The notes beneath the pieces are model-generated. The model did no database searches. It was not told the origin of the DNA and saw nothing but the letters and a program-made list of their open reading frames with translations. A stretch of 7,089 nucleotides of DNA, from positions 1 to 7,089 of the forward strand of contig JAUNBN010000047.1 in assembly GCA_030527085.1 (NCBI GenBank). Reading direction: 5' to 3'. The position numbers and the translations under genes were made by a program. The DNA comes from Oscillospiraceae bacterium. Its GTDB lineage: Bacteria > Bacillota > Clostridia > Oscillospirales > Ruminococcaceae. Positions 5,592-7,089 of the stretch are shown in pieces (within the stretch, counting starts at the first letter, position 1; each line of letters opens with the position of its first letter).

Positions 5592-7089
5592 TCTTCCTCA
5601 AAAACCTCCCTGCACGCCACGTCGAAGGTCTTCTCGTCCATTACTATGGATGAACGGTCGGCGCCGTGCTTTTCAATAAGGGCGAGGATGGCGTCCAGGT
5701 CGATTTCGCCCGGGCCGTCTTTGACCAGATAGACCAGCGGCCCCTTACAAAGGGCGGTGACCTTATGGAACCTTTCGTTTATCTCCTCAACCGTGCCGTC
5801 CGGGTCTGAGCTGTTGAAGGACATTATTCCCAGACAGAAGCTGTCGATAAAGCCGTAGTAACTGCCGTCGTAGACCTTTTCGCCGCGGCGGAAAGCTATG
5901 ACCCGGTTTGCCACGGTGCCTATGAGATACTTCGAGCAGCAGGCGAGCAGAGCGCTCTTTTTGTTTGCGGAAAGCAGGGCGAACACGCGCTTGGCTATGT
6001 TCTCCTCAACGCCCTCAATATCGAAGCTCGAGTCGTTGATTATAAGGGCCCCTACCCTCGGGTTGACCGCGGCGCAGAGCGTCAGCACGAGCATTCGCTT
6101 GTTGTGCGAAAGGTCGCCCAGCGCCTCGTCCTCCATCTCCCCGAGACCCACCTGCGAGAGCAGCGCGGAGGCTTTCTCCTCAAGCTCGACCGCCTCGCCG
6201 CCCTCGGCGCAAAGTGCCATAAGCAGATACTGCCTGCAGCTCATATCGTCAAGGAGCATCGAATCCCCGCCGAGGTAGACTATCTCGAGCTCGTCTTTCT
6301 TACCCTTGGTCAGGCTGACATATTCGCCCGGCGCGCGATCGTAGGATTCGGCTATATCCCGAGCCAGAGCGTAGACCGCGAGCGGTATGTCGCTCACCAG
6401 CGCGCAGCAGCAGCCTTGACCCAGAGTAAAGGATACAGGCTCCAGCATCTCGGCGGGCTCGCTTCCCGAGCGGCTGAGATAGTATTCGCTCTCAAGCTCT
6501 CTGACCGTAAAATAGGGCTTTTCGCCCTCCGGGGCCAGGTTGTTGTCCGTGTATATCTCCGCGTTATAGCTGCGCGAGAGCATTTCGCGGTCGAGAGTTT
6601 CGGCTATGGCCTCTACGCTCGAGTCCTCGCGCCTTAGGGGTATTCTTAAAGCGTTCGTCTCGAAGAGGTTGCCCGGCACCGTGTCCGCGTCGACCGCAAA
6701 CTCCTCGCCGTCGGGCTCGGCCGCAAAGTCGTCGAAGGCGCCGAAGCCGTCGAAGCCGCCGCTTTCCTCGTCCTCCTCGTCCTCCAGCTCGAAGCCCTCC
6801 GGCTCCGCCAAAGCCGCGTCGGGATCCTCAAGCTCAAGAGCGCGCTCCTCCGAGAAGCCCCCGAAACCCTCCAGTTCCTCGTCAAGCTCGAAATCCCCGA
6901 AGCCGCTCTCAGCATTTTCCGGCTCATCTATGGTCTCAGGAGCGGGCATATCAAAGCTCGCGAAGGGGTCTTCGTCCTCGGCTTCGTCCGCTGTTTCGGG
7001 TTCTTCCCCGGCTTCAGGCTCGGCTATCTCTTCTGGAGCGGGCATCTCAAAGCTCGCGAAGGGGTCCTCGCTTTCGGCCTCGTCAGCTA
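5588..7089 (-). CDS. Degenerate ABC-2 ATPase-like protein with acidic repeat N-terminus (5' end outside window)
   Basis: The reading frame stays open to the right edge, so the true start lies outside; the Met at 7045 is inside a repeat. About 499 residues are visible. Numbering from that Met, 1-125 are acidic and Phe-punctuated. Residues about 200-400 are colinear with an ABC nucleotide-binding domain: VSFTLGQG before the P-loop, EIVYLGGD at the Q-loop, LSHNK for LSGGQ, ALIINDSSFDIE for LLILDEPTSGLD, ALLACC at the H-loop, then NRVIAFRRGEKVYDG. Residues 420-485 resemble the C-terminal domain of NatA/GldA-type ATPases. Walker A has no Gly-Lys-Ser/Thr, Walker B Asp is Asn337, the catalytic Glu position is Asp338, and the H-loop His is Cys370. 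I infer a pseudo-ATPase with a structural or regulatory role next to the coupled membrane protein. The frame is intact, so this is not a decayed pseudogene. Confidence 0.78.
   Translation of the reverse strand, partial: ADEAESEDPFASFEMPAPEEIAEPEAGEEPETADEAEDEDPFASFDMPAPETIDEPENAESGFGDFELDEELEGFGGFSEERALELEDPDAALAEPEGFELEDEEDEESGGFDGFGAFDDFAAEPDGEEFAVDADTVPGNLFETNALRIPLRREDSSVEAIAETLDREMLSRSYNAEIYTDNNLAPEGEKPYFTVRELESEYYLSRSGSEPAEMLEPVSFTLGQGCCCALVSDIPLAVYALARDIAESYDRAPGEYVSLTKGKKDELEIVYLGGDSMLLDDMSCRQYLLMALCAEGGEAVELEEKASALLSQVGLGEMEDEALGDLSHNKRMLVLTLCAAVNPRVGALIINDSSFDIEGVEENIAKRVFALLSANKKSALLACCSKYLIGTVANRVIAFRRGEKVYDGSYYGFIDSFCLGIMSFNSSDPDGTVEEINERFHKVTALCKGPLVYLVKDGPGEIDLDAILALIEKHGADRSSIVMDEKTFDVACREVFEEE
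6896..7087 (-). repeat. In-frame tandem repeat of 96 bp (32 codons), two units
   Basis: Unit 1 (6992-7087) and unit 2 (6896-6991) both encode ADEAE-x-EDPFASF-[ED]-MPAPE-x-I-x-EPE, with 21 of the first 26 residues identical. At DNA level a stretch of about 36 bp around each GGGCAT is nearly identical. The array may continue past the right edge. The period is a whole number of codons, so copy-number change would keep the frame. Confidence 0.82.

Noticed and set aside
6104..6637. Plus-strand open frames opposite the ABC-like gene (also 5898-6278)
   Set aside because: They are antisense shadows with no ribosome binding site or recognisable domain, while the minus strand encodes a colinear NBD-like domain.
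6646..6927. A 93-codon minus-strand frame overlapping the acidic repeat region
   Set aside because: It is a frame-shifted reading of Glu/Asp codons giving Arg/Ser-rich low complexity; the main frame runs uninterrupted through it.

Overview
The window looks like chromosomal DNA from a GC-rich member of the Clostridia (Firmicutes), possibly an uncultured gut lineage of the Oscillospirales type. The grounds are a DUF3842 protein and DegV-family protein of clostridial type, a Gram-positive-style lipoprotein solute-binding protein, AGGAGG-like ribosome binding sites, sigma-A-type promoters and hairpin-rich intergenic repeats. Genus cannot be read from the sequence. There is no sign of a prophage, insertion sequence or CRISPR array.

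Layout from left to right. Positions 1-181 hold a terminator for a plus-strand gene outside the window, then repeat copy A. Positions 182-976 (minus) encode an amino-acid ABC transporter binding lipoprotein with its own promoter. Positions 1087-2607 (minus) encode YifB/ComM, an AAA+ ATPase of the Mg-chelatase class. The divergent yifB/DUF3842 intergenic region carries two promoters with repeat copy C between them. Positions 2807-3223 (plus) encode a DUF3842 protein, which converges on a DegV-family lipid-binding protein (3297-4133, minus) across a terminator. Positions 4170-4550 are non-coding: the DegV promoter, repeat copy B, a second long hairpin, and a terminator. Positions 4551 to the right edge (minus) form a two-gene operon with a 4-bp overlap: a six-helix ABC-2-like membrane protein preceded by a large protein whose 5' end lies outside the window.

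The most unusual locus is this last operon. The large protein has a strongly acidic, Phe-punctuated, tandemly repeated N-terminal region followed by a domain that lines up with an ABC-2-type nucleotide-binding domain. It has lost the expected residues at Walker A, Q-loop, LSGGQ signature, Walker B/catalytic Glu and H-loop. Its translationally coupled partner has six predicted membrane helices and a charged C-terminal extension ending in a Lys/Arg-rich tail. I read the pair as a derived 'pseudo-ABC' membrane complex that probably does not run on its own ATP hydrolysis. Its function is unknown.

The second notable signal is a family of short interspersed repeats (copies A, B and C) with GGGAGTG-like ends and a swappable central hairpin. 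The remaining genes are familiar housekeeping or accessory genes, each apparently with its own promoter.
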